The position numbers and the translations under genes are program-made. The notes beneath the pieces were generated by a model, which saw nothing but the letters and a program-made list of their open reading frames with translations, searched no databases and was not told the DNA's origin. From the NCBI GenBank assembly GCA_002631855.1, contig NTLF01000004.1:62001-126000 (forward strand): 64,000 nucleotides of DNA. Direction: 5' to 3'. Source of the DNA: Zunongwangia sp. ESRF-bin46. GTDB taxonomy: Bacteria; Bacteroidota; Bacteroidia; Flavobacteriales; Flavobacteriaceae. Positions 44,121 through 53,671 of the stretch are shown one piece after another; the stretch's first letter is position 1; every line of letters begins with the position of its first letter.

Positions 44121-46073
44121 ATGTTACAACACAGGCGTTATATAAGTATTTTTCTAATAAGCTTCATTGCCTTATTAAGCTCGAACATCTATGCCGGCAC
44201 GGTCAAAGATGACTCGAATATTCAGACCATTATACATTTATTGGATTATCTATCAAAAGATTATCCAGCAGCGGTTAAAGATGGTGTTATAGTTAACGAA
44301 GGTGAATACCTTGAAATGAAGGAATTTAGTGAAACCATACTCTCACTAAGCCAAAATCTGGAGCTCTCCTTAACGCAGGCAAACCAGATACAGAGCGACT
44401 TGATTGATTTGAGAGCATATGTACTAAACAAGGTTTCCCATCAAAAAATAAAAGAGGTCACTTCAAAGGTCAAGTGGGCTATTATCAATTTTACGGAATT
44501 TGAAATTAGCCCACCTAATTGGCCAAATATTGATAATGGAAAGAAACTATTCCTGACCAATTGCATTCAATGTCACGGAGCAAGCGGTAATGGACAGGGC
44601 AAACTAGCTATGGGCCTAAATCCGGCGCCTACCAATTTCTTAATCGATACCCTTATGCGTGAGGTTTCCCCCTTTCAGGCTTATAACACCATCAAACTTG
44701 GTGTAGAAGGAACTGCAATGCAAAGTTTCGGTATGTTGAGCGATAAAGAAGTATGGGATCTTTCCTTTTATATCAAATCCCTGAGGTTTAATGCCTCTTC
44801 TGCAGATTCGCTTGGGCTAAAGGAAATATTTAACAAAATCTCTAATGAAGTTTCCTTAAAAGATGTGGCTACTCTATCCGATAAGGAATTGATTCAAAAG
44901 TTGGGCTACGAAGATTCCGTTACTTATAAAAAATTGAAAGCTCTAAGAATTTTTTCTCTCGAAAAGGCCTCGACCGACAATAGTCTTGTTGTTGCCAGAA
45001 ATTACCTGAACGCTGTTCTGTTAGATTATAAGGCGGGCAATAAAAAATCGGCACGTCAAAATGCCCTGAATGCATATCTCGAAGGTATTGAACCGGTAGA
45101 AGTACGATTGAAAGCCAACGACCCAGAATTCACCTCACAACTAGAGCAGCAAATGATGGCGGTTAGACAAGCTATAGAGAGCTCTAAAAGTATCTCCACG
45201 GTACAAGCTGAAATCGCTGATGCGGTATCAATGATAGACCGTGCGGACCAATTGATGAGGGATACGAAGCTCAACTATTGGCTTTCCTTTTTCTTGGCAG
45301 CATCTATTATGTTGCGCGAGGGGCTTGAAGCATTCCTTATCATTGCCCTGATCCTGGCTTTAATAAAAACTTCCGGCACTAAAAAAGCACTCCCGTATGT
45401 ACACGGCGGGTGGATTATGGCCATTCTAACAGGTATCGCAGGATGGTTCCTGTCAGATTGGATAATCGGTATTAGTGGTAAGAACCGTGAGATTATGGAG
45501 GGATTGATTTCTTTAGTAGCGGTAATAGTGCTGGCATTTGTTGGGTTTTGGCTGCATAATCATTCCCATTCAAAAAAGTGGAAAGAATTTATAGAAAAAA
45601 AGATAGGCAAACAACTAAGAGGGGAAAAAATGTTTGGATTGGCCGTATTTTCCTTTATGGTTGTATTTAGGGAAGCCTTTGAATCCATCCTTTTCTTACA
45701 GGCCATTAGCTTAGAGACCAAAACTGGTGATGGGTCTTCCATAGGTTTGGGCGTGATTGCTGCTTTTGGACTGATAGCATTGCTTGCAGTGATTTTTGTA
45801 AAATATTCCAAAAGAATTCCGGTAAGGCAACTTTTTAGATATTCGGCTTGGGTAATAACCTTACTTGCGATAATATTAATTGGAAAAGGGGTTCACGCTG
45901 TCCAAGAGGCAGGCTGGGTATCAGTCACTAGTTTCCCTATTTCCCTTAAGATAGATTGGTTGGGCGTGTATCCTACAAATGAAACTCTAATGGCACAAGT
46001 GGTCTTGTTAGGGTTTCTTTTACTGTTGTATTATGTTAGCAATCATAGAAATAGGGCTATTCAAGTCAAATAA
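44121..46073 (+). CDS. Cytochrome c-FTR1 iron permease fusion
   Basis: The 650-residue protein has a signal peptide, a helical periplasmic part, a c-type haem site CIQCH (Cys148, Cys151, His152), a further periplasmic helical region and, from about residue 385, a seven-helix FTR1 permease with both REGLE (Arg399) and REAFE (Arg517) iron-binding motifs. Such fusions are thought to couple electron transfer to ferrous or ferric iron transport. It closes the metal island. A terminator-like hairpin lies downstream at 46211. Confidence 0.9.
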   Translation: MLQHRRYISIFLISFIALLSSNIYAGTVKDDSNIQTIIHLLDYLSKDYPAAVKDGVIVNEGEYLEMKEFSETILSLSQNLELSLTQANQIQSDLIDLRAYVLNKVSHQKIKEVTSKVKWAIINFTEFEISPPNWPNIDNGKKLFLTNCIQCHGASGNGQGKLAMGLNPAPTNFLIDTLMREVSPFQAYNTIKLGVEGTAMQSFGMLSDKEVWDLSFYIKSLRFNASSADSLGLKEIFNKISNEVSLKDVATLSDKELIQKLGYEDSVTYKKLKALRIFSLEKASTDNSLVVARNYLNAVLLDYKAGNKKSARQNALNAYLEGIEPVEVRLKANDPEFTSQLEQQMMAVRQAIESSKSISTVQAEIADAVSMIDRADQLMRDTKLNYWLSFFLAASIMLREGLEAFLIIALILALIKTSGTKKALPYVHGGWIMAILTGIAGWFLSDWIIGISGKNREIMEGLISLVAVIVLAFVGFWLHNHSHSKKWKEFIEKKIGKQLRGEKMFGLAVFSFMVVFREAFESILFLQAISLETKTGDGSSIGLGVIAAFGLIALLAVIFVKYSKRIPVRQLFRYSAWVITLLAIILIGKGVHAVQEAGWVSVTSFPISLKIDWLGVYPTNETLMAQVVLLGFLLLLYYVSNHRNRAIQVK

Positions 46074-46210
46074 GAGATGCGTAGAGTTGAGTTCCTCAAA
46101 CTTTTACAGGCTTGAATATAATGTAATAATAAACCTAACGAATTAAAAAGCCTAATAATGGTAATAAAGTAACATTTATAGAGCGTGTATTTTAACTAGT
46201 CTCTCTTTAT

Positions 46211-46235
46211 GACACCAAATGATTTAGGTGTTTTG
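46211..46235 (+). terminator. Probable terminator of the metal island
   Basis: ACACC-AAAT and ATTT-A-GGTGT form a short stem followed by TTTTGT, in the 238-bp gap between the FTR1 fusion and the RteC-like gene. Confidence 0.5.
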
Positions 46236-46311
46236 TATTAAGTCGTTTTGGAAACGATGTTAAGATGCAAAATGCGATTTCTTAAACCCCAAAATTACAG
46301 TTGTCAATAAT

Positions 46312-47202
46312 GTGGGTTTTATTTTATTAACATTTAAACCCAGATTAAATTTGGAAAAAGATTTACTTAAAATAATAGAAGATTTCAAAAATGAAATATT
46401 AGAAATAGAGGAGTCCAACGTTAATGATTTCAATGTAGTTGAAAAGGGAATTACAATCTCAAGGAAATATTTACAAAAACTTCGGCTATGTATTAGAGAT
46501 AATAAATTCAAAAATAAAGAAAATGAAATAACATTTTTCAAAAAGCACAAGCCGTATGTTTATAGCAGGTTGAAATTCTATGCTAAACTGTATAATTTTT
46601 TGATTAATCGCCCGGCGGGAACGATTCAATCTCAACAGATCTTTATAGACGAAGAAATTCAAAAACTTCAAGAAAGTAACCGCCGGAATATCGACTTTAT
46701 TAAATATTACCGGGAGGAATCTACGGTTTTAGATGAATTTTACTTTATAAGAGGTAAAGATAAAATTAGTCTGGTTTCGGACACTTCCCATTTCTATACT
46801 GATGCTGAATTTTCTACAAGTCACGATAACGCAATTGCTAAAATTATGGCCTATGACCTCTTAATAAATCACTACGTTCAGGAATTAAGTTATTTAAGAG
46901 ATCAGTCCTACGGTATTTCAAATAAACTAAACACTTTAGCCAATGGTGAGCGCCTTGGCTGGACGGCTTCAAAAACTGACCTGATTGAATTGATTTATGC
47001 CTTACAGGCTTCTGGAGCGATAAAAAGCGGTACAGCTGGTATTAAAGAAATGGCTTCAGCTTGTGAAGATATTTTTGAACTTAATCTTGGTAACGTTTAT
47101 AGAACTTTTCTCGAAATAAGAGAACGGAAAATCGACCAAACCAAGTTTATTGATAGACTAAAAGCAACACTTTTAAGGCGAATGGAAGAAACGGACGGTT
47201 GA
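46312..47202 (+). CDS. RteC-like regulator of the conjugative element
   Basis: The 296-residue, mostly helical protein resembles RteC of Bacteroides conjugative transposons (FFKKHKPYVYSRLKFYAKLYNF; GWTASKTDLIELIYALQASGAI near the end, typical of the helix-turn-helix-like C-terminal domain). RteC activates excision genes in CTnDOT. The start is uncertain: GTG at 46312 or TTG at 46351. The family assignment is from pattern recognition. Confidence 0.8.
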   Translation: MGFILLTFKPRLNLEKDLLKIIEDFKNEILEIEESNVNDFNVVEKGITISRKYLQKLRLCIRDNKFKNKENEITFFKKHKPYVYSRLKFYAKLYNFLINRPAGTIQSQQIFIDEEIQKLQESNRRNIDFIKYYREESTVLDEFYFIRGKDKISLVSDTSHFYTDAEFSTSHDNAIAKIMAYDLLINHYVQELSYLRDQSYGISNKLNTLANGERLGWTASKTDLIELIYALQASGAIKSGTAGIKEMASACEDIFELNLGNVYRTFLEIRERKIDQTKFIDRLKATLLRRMEETDG

Positions 47203-47436
47203 TATTTTCATTTTTAAAAATGTTAAATTTCTTCCCAAGTTGGGTCTTACTTGTGAAAAAATAAAATTAATTTTATCTATTATCATTTGGCATAGATGAT
47301 TTAAAGTGACACCTCTAAATCAAACCAATTTAAACCATTGAAAATGAGCAAATAAAAACACCCTACTTGGGTACAACTTGGGATTAAAATCCAATAAACC
47401 ATCCCAAATTTGTAGAACGAAAGTCAAATCAGGTCA

Positions 47437-47476
47437 GGGACTATCAAATTAGTTGAAATCGATACGATAGTCCCTT
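47437..47476 (+). promoter_or_regulatory. Hairpin upstream of the excisionase-like gene
   Basis: AGGGACTATC (47437-47446) pairs perfectly with GATAGTCCCT (47467-47476) over 10 bp, followed by TTCTTT, only 20 bp before the next start codon. It looks like an attenuator or terminator. Part of its left arm repeats in the same region. The remaining bases of the 293-bp gap (47203-47495) hold no gene. Confidence 0.6.
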
Positions 47477-47495
47477 TCTTTAAAACCGTTCTATT

Positions 47496-47780
47496 ATGCC
47501 AGCAAATATTATTACCACCGACGACCTTCGAGAATTTAAAATGGAATTGCTCGATGACATCAAGAATCTTCTATCTAAACAAGCAACTGGAAAACTCAAG
47601 AAATATTTAAAATCTTCCGAGGTAATGGACTTGCTTCAAGTCAGTCCAGGTACATTACAGAATCTTCGCATCAATGGAACGTTGCCATACACAAAAGTTG
47701 GGGGCATTATCTACTATGATGCAGAGGAAATTCAAGATGTAATGAACTCAAATCGAGTGCAGCACAAGCAAAATTCTTAA
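47496..47780 (+). CDS. Helix-turn-helix excisionase-like protein
   Basis: This 94-residue protein has the helix-turn-helix and wing pattern of MerR/excisionase-type proteins used in Bacteroidetes elements (LKSSEVMDLLQVSPGTLQNLRINGTLPYTKVGGIIYYDAEEI). It may bind the attachment or transfer-origin region or control the operon. It starts behind an attenuator-like hairpin and is 3 bp from the next gene. Confidence 0.85.
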   Translation: MPANIITTDDLREFKMELLDDIKNLLSKQATGKLKKYLKSSEVMDLLQVSPGTLQNLRINGTLPYTKVGGIIYYDAEEIQDVMNSNRVQHKQNS

Positions 47781-47783
47781 AAG

Positions 47784-48503
47784 ATGAACTATATAAAGCT
47801 ACTAAATGCGGCTTTTGAAAAGTTCTTTTTTGATGACCGCCTCAATCCAACGCACATAAGCCTTTATATGGCACTGTTCCAAGAATGGAACAGTTGCCGA
47901 TTTATGGATGAATTCTACGTAAACCGTAGAGACTTGATGCGTTGTGCCAAAATAGGCTCTAAGTCCACATATCATAGATGCATTGTGGAATTAGATTCTT
48001 GGCAATACCTATCGTACTTCCCTTCCAACAATCCGTATAAGGGCAGCAAAATCAAGATGGCCATTCTGGGGACAAGTGATGAACCTGATACGGGACGGTA
48101 CAGTCCCAAATTAGAACAGCTTGCGGAACACTACCGTCCCATTGAAGAACCAGTAGTGTACCAGCACCATCCCAATAATGGACAAGCATTGGTATCTACT
48201 ATAAACAATACCAAACAAGTAAACAATATAAAACAACCAAAGGGCTGGCAGGCGGTAATAGATTTTTTTATTGAAAAAGGTTTTAATGCTGATGAAGGAA
48301 AAAAATTCTTTGAGCATTATGAAACCCGGAACTGGCAAACGAGTGATGGAAATGAAATTAGAGATTGGCGTGCCTTGGCCACAAACTGGATGGACAGAAC
48401 AGAATTATATGCCGAGGAAAACAAACCAAACAAAAAACAAGCGTCCCAAATCAAGGACAACCTGCGAACCAGTAAAAACAAAGACTATGGACAACCCCTC
48501 TAA
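47784..48503 (+). CDS. ICE accessory protein, possible winged-helix regulator
   Basis: This 239-residue protein starts MNYIKLLNAAFEKFFFDDRL. The first 100 residues look like a replication/transcription winged helix (HISLYMALFQEWNSCRF; NRRDLMRCAKIGSKSTYHRCIVEL). The C-terminal part (KGWQAVIDFFIEKGFNADEGKKFF; RDWRALATNWM) recalls DnaD-like regions. I know it only as a recurrent gene of flavobacterial conjugative elements. Its last 17 bp overlap the next gene. Confidence 0.7.
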   Translation: MNYIKLLNAAFEKFFFDDRLNPTHISLYMALFQEWNSCRFMDEFYVNRRDLMRCAKIGSKSTYHRCIVELDSWQYLSYFPSNNPYKGSKIKMAILGTSDEPDTGRYSPKLEQLAEHYRPIEEPVVYQHHPNNGQALVSTINNTKQVNNIKQPKGWQAVIDFFIEKGFNADEGKKFFEHYETRNWQTSDGNEIRDWRALATNWMDRTELYAEENKPNKKQASQIKDNLRTSKNKDYGQPL

Positions 48504-49149
48504 AATAACCGAAGGTGGCGTTGAATATGCGCTCGGGAAGTTTGATGGCAAAAGCATTCTCTACGATTTCCCAAAAATTTTAATTTACCTGAACGCAAAA
48601 GGGAAGCTGCTTTTTGGCGATAAATTTAAAATCTACGACCAAGATGAAGCAATAGTCCTGAAGCTTTGCAATTATTTTGTCCGCGATAAAGAAAACTGCA
48701 AAAAGAACGGCATCGACCCAGAAAAAGGCATTTTGCTTTCCGGACCCGTGGGATGTGGCAAAACAAGTTTAATGAAATTACTGCGCCACATTGTACCGCT
48801 GCAACGCCCCTATGAAATGATTCCCTGCCGGAATGTAACCTTCAGTTTTAACCATTTAGGTTTCAAAACCGTTGAAGAATATGGCAACACGAAGTTTTAC
48901 TGTTTCGACGATTTAGGTGTCGAACCCGCAGGTCGGTTTTATGGCAAAGACCTAAACGTTATGGGCGAAGTTTTGCTATCGCGCTATGAATTATTTGTTC
49001 AGACCAAAGGCAAGGTAAAAACCCACGCAACTACCAATCTCAACGCAGAGGAACTGGAAGAACGCTATGGGAATCGGGTACGTAGCCGAATGCGTGAACT
49101 TTTTAATTTGGTTGCCTTTGATAAAGGGGCTGAAGATAAACGCAAGTAA
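48487..49149 (+). CDS. DnaC-like AAA ATPase
   Basis: From the ATG at 48487 (220 residues) the protein has Walker A GPVGCGKT (residues 86-93), Walker B FYCFDDLGVEP, and the sensor/arginine region NRVRSRMRELFNLV. This plan is like DnaC/IstB helicase loaders. Together with the preceding winged-helix gene it may load replication or transfer proteins onto element DNA. The frame is open further upstream, but a start at 48487 removes the overlap and matches the family length. Confidence 0.8.
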   Translation: MDNPSKITEGGVEYALGKFDGKSILYDFPKILIYLNAKGKLLFGDKFKIYDQDEAIVLKLCNYFVRDKENCKKNGIDPEKGILLSGPVGCGKTSLMKLLRHIVPLQRPYEMIPCRNVTFSFNHLGFKTVEEYGNTKFYCFDDLGVEPAGRFYGKDLNVMGEVLLSRYELFVQTKGKVKTHATTNLNAEELEERYGNRVRSRMRELFNLVAFDKGAEDKRK

Positions 49150-49150
49150 C

Positions 49151-49249
49151 TCAACTTTTGAAGGATTTATACAGCAAAATTATTTCTGAAATAAACTGCT
49201 CTACTATAGCCTTCAAGCTCTTTGTTAACTCTAAAAAAATATCTTTCAT
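49151..49249 (-). CDS. Small ORF coupled to the amidase
   Basis: This is a 32-residue frame, starting MKDIFLELTKSLKAIVEQFI, whose ATG overlaps the amidase TGA as ATGA. The overlap is typical of translational coupling. The peptide is amphipathic, with an Ile/Leu-rich face (IISEIILLY-like end). It may be a membrane-associated partner of the amidase, or chance. Confidence 0.4.
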   Translation of the reverse strand: MKDIFLELTKSLKAIVEQFISEIILLYKSFKS

Positions 49250-49965
49250 AATTTTATGGATTTTTTAATGGATATTAATATTGATAGTGCGATGCGTTCA
49301 ATATTGTTGTTATCTAAAATATAGCTTCCCTCATCCCAATTGGACAAAAAGCCCAATTCCAATAGTATTGATGTGCAATACTCAACAGTTTCTCGAAGTA
49401 CCTGAAAGTTCGCAAACTTCACACCTCTACTTTGATAGCCTATTGTTTCACAAAATACTTTTTCAATTTGATAACCAATGAAAACGGATTCTTTAGAATA
49501 TTCCCCTTGTTTCTTTGAAGAATAAACCTCAATCCCGCTTGCTTCTGGATTATCAGAATGATTGCAATGCAAAGACACAAACAAATCAGCATTTAAGGCT
49601 TTGGCCAGCTTGGTTCTATCCGATAGCGAAATGAGCGTATCACTATACCTGGTCAAATAAATATCCAAAGGCTTATCCATTTCATTATTTAGATTCAAAA
49701 TGGCATTTGCAACATCCAAAACCACATCCTTTTCTTGGATGCCATTTATTCCTATTGCACCAGAATCTTTTCCACCGTGTCCAACATCAATCACAATTCT
49801 TTTTTGAGCAGTCGTTTCCTGTCCAAAAATGATGCACATTTTTAAGAGCAAAATCACAAAACTGACGTTTTTGAGCACTTTTTTTATTTTCAATTTTTGG
49901 GTTATCAACAATTTACTTTCTAAAATCCATAGAATTTGATGCCAAATAATAACAAACGAATTCAA
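49246..49965 (-). CDS. N-acetylmuramoyl-L-alanine amidase (amidase_3)
   Basis: The 239-residue zinc amidase has the motifs IVIDVGHGGKDSGAIG, LVSLHCNHSD-like (ADLFVSLHCNHSD) and the catalytic Glu in LLELGFLSN. A hydrophobic signal (SFVILLLKMCIIFGQ) precedes the domain, so the enzyme works in the periplasm and could open peptidoglycan for the conjugation apparatus. The N-terminal 25 residues before the signal look doubtful, so the true start may be later. It is antisense to, and just before, the tra genes. Confidence 0.88.
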   Translation of the reverse strand: MNSFVIIWHQILWILESKLLITQKLKIKKVLKNVSFVILLLKMCIIFGQETTAQKRIVIDVGHGGKDSGAIGINGIQEKDVVLDVANAILNLNNEMDKPLDIYLTRYSDTLISLSDRTKLAKALNADLFVSLHCNHSDNPEASGIEVYSSKKQGEYSKESVFIGYQIEKVFCETIGYQSRGVKFANFQVLRETVEYCTSILLELGFLSNWDEGSYILDNNNIERIALSILISIKKSIKL

Positions 49966-50076
49966 ACTAAATCAAATAATATTTTATTCACAAATATTTG
50001 ATAATCAGTTATTTATGAACAAATATATGTAGATTTCCAATAACGAAAACAACACAAAATTCTAAACTGTTACGCT

Positions 50077-50364
50077 ATGAAAAAATCAATTTATTTGGCA
50101 ACTTTTTTGTCGTTGCTCTCAACATCACTTTTTGCTCAAATTGGGGGAATTGAAGATTCGGTCGATGATGTTTCAAACACCATCCGAACCATTTTTCCCA
50201 TCATTTTAGGGGTTATTTTCCTAGTTGGTTTCCTATTTAATGCAGGACATTTCTTTGGGGAAAATGCTGACCTCAAAAAAGGAATCACAAGGGTTCTCGT
50301 ATTTGTTTTGATTGCAGGCGCAGTCGTAGGCATCTTCACTTACCTAATAGGAATCGTAGTATAA
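50077..50364 (+). CDS. traE: Conjugation protein TraE (DUF4134, pilin-like)
   Basis: This 95-residue protein has a signal peptide (SLLSTSLFAQ) and two hydrophobic helices (TIFPIILGVIFLVGFLF; RVLVFVLIAGAVVGIFTYL), the layout of the Bacteroidetes TraE/VirB2-like subunit. It is first in the tra run. The next gene starts immediately after its stop codon. Confidence 0.85.
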   Translation: MKKSIYLATFLSLLSTSLFAQIGGIEDSVDDVSNTIRTIFPIILGVIFLVGFLFNAGHFFGENADLKKGITRVLVFVLIAGAVVGIFTYLIGIVV

Positions 50365-50649
50365 ATGAAACGGTTCGAGGTCTATAAAAACATTAGGAAA
50401 CGGGCGGTCATATTTGGGCTGCCCATTTCCCTGTTTGCCTTGATGATGGTTTCCATACTTGCATCGCTGTTAGTAATTATTTTCTCTTTCAGCTTTGGGA
50501 TAATTATAGGGATATTGGTTTTCAATGCTGCATTATATGTCGCCTTGACTCGAATAAACCACAATCCGCAGCTTTTCCAAATGGCGAAAGCCTTCCCAAA
50601 AATTATCAGTAACAAAAGAAATTCAGGCTTCGATTATGAACAAGATTAA
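50365..50649 (+). CDS. traF: Conjugation protein TraF (DUF4133)
   Basis: This 94-residue protein has two close helices (GLPISLFALMMVSILASLLVI; FGIIIGILVFNAALYVAL), matching the DUF4133/TraF, VirB3-like family. It begins right after traE and overlaps traG by 14 bp, as in many such operons. Confidence 0.85.
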   Translation: MKRFEVYKNIRKRAVIFGLPISLFALMMVSILASLLVIIFSFSFGIIIGILVFNAALYVALTRINHNPQLFQMAKAFPKIISNKRNSGFDYEQD

Positions 50650-53038
50650 TCTTTCGGCATATCAACCCATTACGGATATTCAAGATAATATCGTATTTGC
50701 CAATAATGGCAATGTGGTATTATGTTTTGAAGGAAACCTACCCGAAATCTATTCTTTGTCCGAAAAGGATTTTGAAGATATGCACGGTGCTTGGTTTCAG
50801 GCTTTAAAATCTTTGCCTGTTGGGACAGTGGTTCACAAACAGGATATCTACCTGAAGAAATCCTATTCTTCGGAACAGCTTCCCAATAAAACTTTTTTAG
50901 AGAAAGCAACACACGAGCATTTTAAGGGTCGGGGACATATTGAACATAAATGTTATCTGTTCTTCATCCTCACTAAAAACAAGGCGCTTAACAACCCAAA
51001 ATATGTCAATCCGTTCCGAAAAGTTTCAAAGGGAATTGTGCAAGAACTGGATGACAACATTAAAAGCTTCGTCAACTCGGTAAGCGACTCTGTTTCCTTT
51101 ATAAACAATAGCCGAAAAATGGCGTTCCTTCCCCTTAAAACGGAAGATATTCAGAAGCTCACAAGTGGCTATTTTAATGGCTTCAACGAAGGCTTTGATA
51201 CTGACATAATACTGGAAAAGAAAAGCGTCAATATTGGCGAAAACCATTTTGATGCCCTTGCCATCAATAGCGAACTGTGCTTTGGCGAAAGTGTACAGAG
51301 TAGCAAGACCAATGAGAAATTCACATCAGATGATTTTGTATTTCATCAAGGGTTTATTGATGGTCTTGGGCTTACGCTTAATGAAAATCATATCGTCAAC
51401 CAGATAATCTATCTCGATGATAAACAAAAGTGGCGCAAGCTGCTCGACAAGAAGATTGAGGAACTCAACAAAAGTTCCAACTTCGGTTCGCAGAATAAAG
51501 TGGTTCTTGGCAAAATCCAGCACATTCTTGACCAAATCAATGCCGATGATAATGCCCGGATTATTCGTGGTCATCTTAATATTGTCTATTGGGCAAAGGA
51601 AGCCAAAGAGCTGGATAAAATAACCTCAAAAATCAAGACAGAATTTAAGGAACTGGATATCATTCCATACTACCCGAGAGGCGAAGAACGTAAGAATTAT
51701 ATACTGAATAGTTACTGTTGCTTCTCATCCAATTTCTCGAATAATGATTTATACGTAACTGATTTAAAACACTCGCTTTGTCTGTTCATTAATAATACCA
51801 ACTACAAAAGCGACACTACCGGAATCATCTTTAATGACCGTGAACATAACATTCCTGTTCTGAAGGATGTTTGGGACGAAAAGAAGAAACGCATCAAGGC
51901 AAGGAACTTCGCCATTTTTGCACCAACTGGCGAAGGAAAATCCTTTTTAGCCAATAACATTTTGCGCCAATATTTTGAAAGTGGCGTTCGTTTGGTCATT
52001 ATAGATTTGGGTGGCTCTTATACCAAGTTTGCCAAACTCTATCCTGAAAAATATACGGTACTTCGCTACGAAAGCGGAAAGAACTTGGGTATCAATCCAT
52101 TTTACATCAGTCATCAAGATGACTTAACACCAGAGCGATTGGAAGACTTATCCGTTTTCCTATTTGAACTCTTTGCTTCAGATTTAAAAGTTACGAAAGC
52201 ACAATCGGTTTCCGTTAAAAAGATACTGCGCCATTATTATGATAGTACTTCTGAAAATCACTCGTTAGATGGTTTTTACAGCTTTATAGAAAAGAGCCAA
52301 GAAAATCTACTTGACACTCTTAAAATCCATCCCGACTACTTCAATGTCACGAGCTTCTTGCACGTAATGTCCGAATATGTCGGCGATGGTCTATACAGCT
52401 TTCTATTTGAAGTCAGCGAAGACCAGACTTATAAAATCGAAGACAAACGATTGATTGTTTTTGAACTGGATGAAGTAAAGGATAACAAAGAAATCCTATC
52501 CGTGATGTTGAAGCTGATTAAGTCAGCCATCCAAAGAACCATTTGGAAAAACCGTGCTGAAAAGGGCATCATACTATTCGATGAGTTTGCAAAGCAATTG
52601 AAGTTTGAAAACGTATTGGAAAGCGTAGAATTCTACTATCAAGCCATCCGTAAACAGAATGGTGCGATTGGGATTATACTTCAATCCATAAACCAATTAC
52701 CAAACAATTCAACTTCTGCGAGTATTCTTGAAAACACGCAAGTCATCTACAGCCTTAACAATGAAAAAGGCTATGATGAATTGGTCAAAAGACTCAACCT
52801 TTCCAGCCACGACCTAAATCAATTAAAATCCATCAAAAACAATCTTTCTGGACCACGGAAGTACACCGAAATGTTTATCAAAATTGGTAGAGAAAGTAAC
52901 ATATTCCGGCTTGAAGTTCCGAAGGAAGTATATGCCGCTTACTTAACCGATGGACAGGAAAATGAAGAAATAATGAAGCTCTACAATGAGCATCACAATA
53001 TGCAAAAAGCAATAATTCAATTCACTTCTAAAACATAA
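50636..53038 (+). CDS. traG: Conjugation ATPase TraG (VirB4-like)
   Basis: This 800-residue protein has a VirB4-type N-terminal domain and an ATPase domain, with Walker A APTGEGKS (Lys435) and Walker B ILFDEFAKQL. The ATPase powers pilus and channel assembly at the inner membrane. The length matches Bacteroides TraG (about 800-840). It is the central gene of the tra run. Confidence 0.93.
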   Translation: MNKINLSAYQPITDIQDNIVFANNGNVVLCFEGNLPEIYSLSEKDFEDMHGAWFQALKSLPVGTVVHKQDIYLKKSYSSEQLPNKTFLEKATHEHFKGRGHIEHKCYLFFILTKNKALNNPKYVNPFRKVSKGIVQELDDNIKSFVNSVSDSVSFINNSRKMAFLPLKTEDIQKLTSGYFNGFNEGFDTDIILEKKSVNIGENHFDALAINSELCFGESVQSSKTNEKFTSDDFVFHQGFIDGLGLTLNENHIVNQIIYLDDKQKWRKLLDKKIEELNKSSNFGSQNKVVLGKIQHILDQINADDNARIIRGHLNIVYWAKEAKELDKITSKIKTEFKELDIIPYYPRGEERKNYILNSYCCFSSNFSNNDLYVTDLKHSLCLFINNTNYKSDTTGIIFNDREHNIPVLKDVWDEKKKRIKARNFAIFAPTGEGKSFLANNILRQYFESGVRLVIIDLGGSYTKFAKLYPEKYTVLRYESGKNLGINPFYISHQDDLTPERLEDLSVFLFELFASDLKVTKAQSVSVKKILRHYYDSTSENHSLDGFYSFIEKSQENLLDTLKIHPDYFNVTSFLHVMSEYVGDGLYSFLFEVSEDQTYKIEDKRLIVFELDEVKDNKEILSVMLKLIKSAIQRTIWKNRAEKGIILFDEFAKQLKFENVLESVEFYYQAIRKQNGAIGIILQSINQLPNNSTSASILENTQVIYSLNNEKGYDELVKRLNLSSHDLNQLKSIKNNLSGPRKYTEMFIKIGRESNIFRLEVPKEVYAAYLTDGQENEEIMKLYNEHHNMQKAIIQFTSKT

Positions 53039-53042
53039 TATT

Positions 53043-53669
53043 ATGAAATCGAAGATTCACGAATACCAAAACAAATTTTTTACAATGAGTAAAACAAAAA
53101 TTAAAATTTTAGTAATGACATTAGCCCTGACTTTGTTTATGTCGGGTAATGCGACTGCCCAGGGAATGCCAACTTATGACAATACCAATTTCATAAGCTT
53201 GGTAAAACAACTCATAGAATCAGGTAAACAGACAGCTCAAATGATTAAGTCTGTAAAATTCCTTAAAGATGCAAAGGAAAGCATTGAGAAAGTATCAAGT
53301 GTTGTGCAACAACTAAATGCGGTTCAAGAAATTGGACAAAATAATCAACGCCTGATCAATATGATGCAAAACGATTTACAGGATATTTTGAATTCGCCTT
53401 ACATCAAGCCAGACGAAGTTAGCAGAGTTGTGGAATCATTCGATGCAATAGTCCAAAACTCACTGGACACGATGGATTTCATAGACGAAATCCTATCCAG
53501 CGATTATCTAAAAATGAGCGATGCTGAACGAGCTGAAATTCTTAAACAAAAAGAACTGGAATCGAAGGAAATGGTTTCTAACGTCAAAGCCAAAACCAAA
53601 CGATACAAGGATATTATTTCCTTCAGAAAAATGCAGGATAAAATAAATAACCGCGAAACCGAATATTAA
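53043..53669 (+). CDS. traI: Conjugation protein TraI-like (DUF4141)
   Basis: This 208-residue protein begins with a signal peptide (LALTLFMSGNATAQG; ATG at 53043 or 53085) and continues as a long coiled helical protein (IEKVSSVVQQLNAVQEIG). It fits the DUF4141 family found between traG and traJ (VirB5-like). The traH gene that exists in some elements is not seen. Confidence 0.8.
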   Translation: MKSKIHEYQNKFFTMSKTKIKILVMTLALTLFMSGNATAQGMPTYDNTNFISLVKQLIESGKQTAQMIKSVKFLKDAKESIEKVSSVVQQLNAVQEIGQNNQRLINMMQNDLQDILNSPYIKPDEVSRVVESFDAIVQNSLDTMDFIDEILSSDYLKMSDAERAEILKQKELESKEMVSNVKAKTKRYKDIISFRKMQDKINNRETEY

Positions 53670-53671
53670 AG

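Noticed and set aside
46260-46550. 96-codon frame opposite the start of the RteC-like gene
   Set aside because: Its Ser/Leu/Ile-rich product overlaps the better-supported RteC-like frame and has no domain.
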